The notes under the pieces: generated by a model
What the model was told of the DNA's origin: nothing
The model's input: the letters and a program-made list of their open reading frames with translations, nothing else
The model's database searches: none
Position numbers and translations under genes: made by a program
Shown here: piece by piece, positions 63,672 through 64,000 of the stretch
Numbering within the stretch: the first letter of the stretch is position 1
How the letters are laid out: each line of letters opens with the position of its first letter
Assembly (NCBI GenBank): GCA_023935145.1
Contig: CM043700.1
Span: 144,811,328-144,875,327 of the forward strand
Direction: 5' to 3'
From: Bretschneidera sinensis
Lineage: Eukaryota > Streptophyta > Magnoliopsida > Brassicales > Akaniaceae
Length of the DNA stretch: 64,000 nucleotides

Positions 63672-64000
63672 CGCTATATTTCTTATAAGATCAAACATGT
63701 CCTTGAAAAATTTGTACGTGCGTTATACTTTGGTTGACCTTGTGGACCATTGTCAAGGAGTACAACTATGAACAGCGTTACTCGAGGGCGATGAGCAATA
63801 TTGAGTTCGCAAAGCGTGATGGAGATGTCAAAAGTCAGTCAATCACTAGAAGAAAAGTGTAGCCGCAAAAATTGTTGCTTGTTCAGCTAACAATACAAAT
63901 TTCTTACAAGGTTGCCGTTGAAAAGTAAATAAAAAAATTGGTAAGTCACCATTGTAAGCAAACTCTGAGAGGGCAGACAAAGCGGGTGTTAACTTTAGCA
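63672..64000. other. Right edge of window, no gene recognised
   Basis: This is less AT-rich sequence after the array. No open frame or motif was recognised. Confidence 0.5.

Overview
This is nuclear DNA from a flowering plant, most likely a eudicot. It is AT-rich and intron-rich, genes are spaced several kb apart, and Ty1/copia LTR elements, a LINE fragment, fold-back elements and a solo LTR lie between and inside genes. The species cannot be fixed from the sequence alone. Gene models were built by joining reading frames at GT/AG boundaries and matching them to remembered families. No database search was possible.

Layout. 441-5328 (+): the 3' part of a TIMELESS/Tof1-type replication-fork gene, which continues off the left edge. 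5549-9600: decayed remains of tandem LRR receptor-like protein genes. 9974-15143 (-): a complete WDR91-like endosomal WD40 gene. 17252-21301 (-): a complete G-type lectin S-receptor-like kinase in five exons. 22960-26024 (+): a CPBP (CAAX-protease-like) gene with a frameshift and lost catalytic residues. 28987-29793 (+): a MAKR6-like membrane-associated kinase regulator. 33852-39024: a composite LTR retroelement in which a copia gag-pol sits between short LTRs of another family. 39886-42762 (-): a complete SLAC1-homologue anion channel (SLAH3-like). 44270-49260 (+): a full-length but dead copia element. 49266-64000: no recognisable gene. This last part holds a 1.3-kb tandem duplication split by a 2.1-kb solo LTR (52886-57965) and a five-unit tandem array of a fold-back element (59967-63671).

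The genes are independent single-copy loci: fork protection, endosome maturation, surface signalling, a membrane protease relative, a kinase regulator and an anion channel. They are not an operon or pathway. From memory, the Arabidopsis counterparts of several of them lie in two blocks of chromosome 5, so the window may show the pre-fractionation gene order. The most unusual objects are the composite LTR element, the higher-order structure of the fold-back array, the CPBP gene with lost catalytic residues, and a LINE inserted next to a TIMELESS splice donor.
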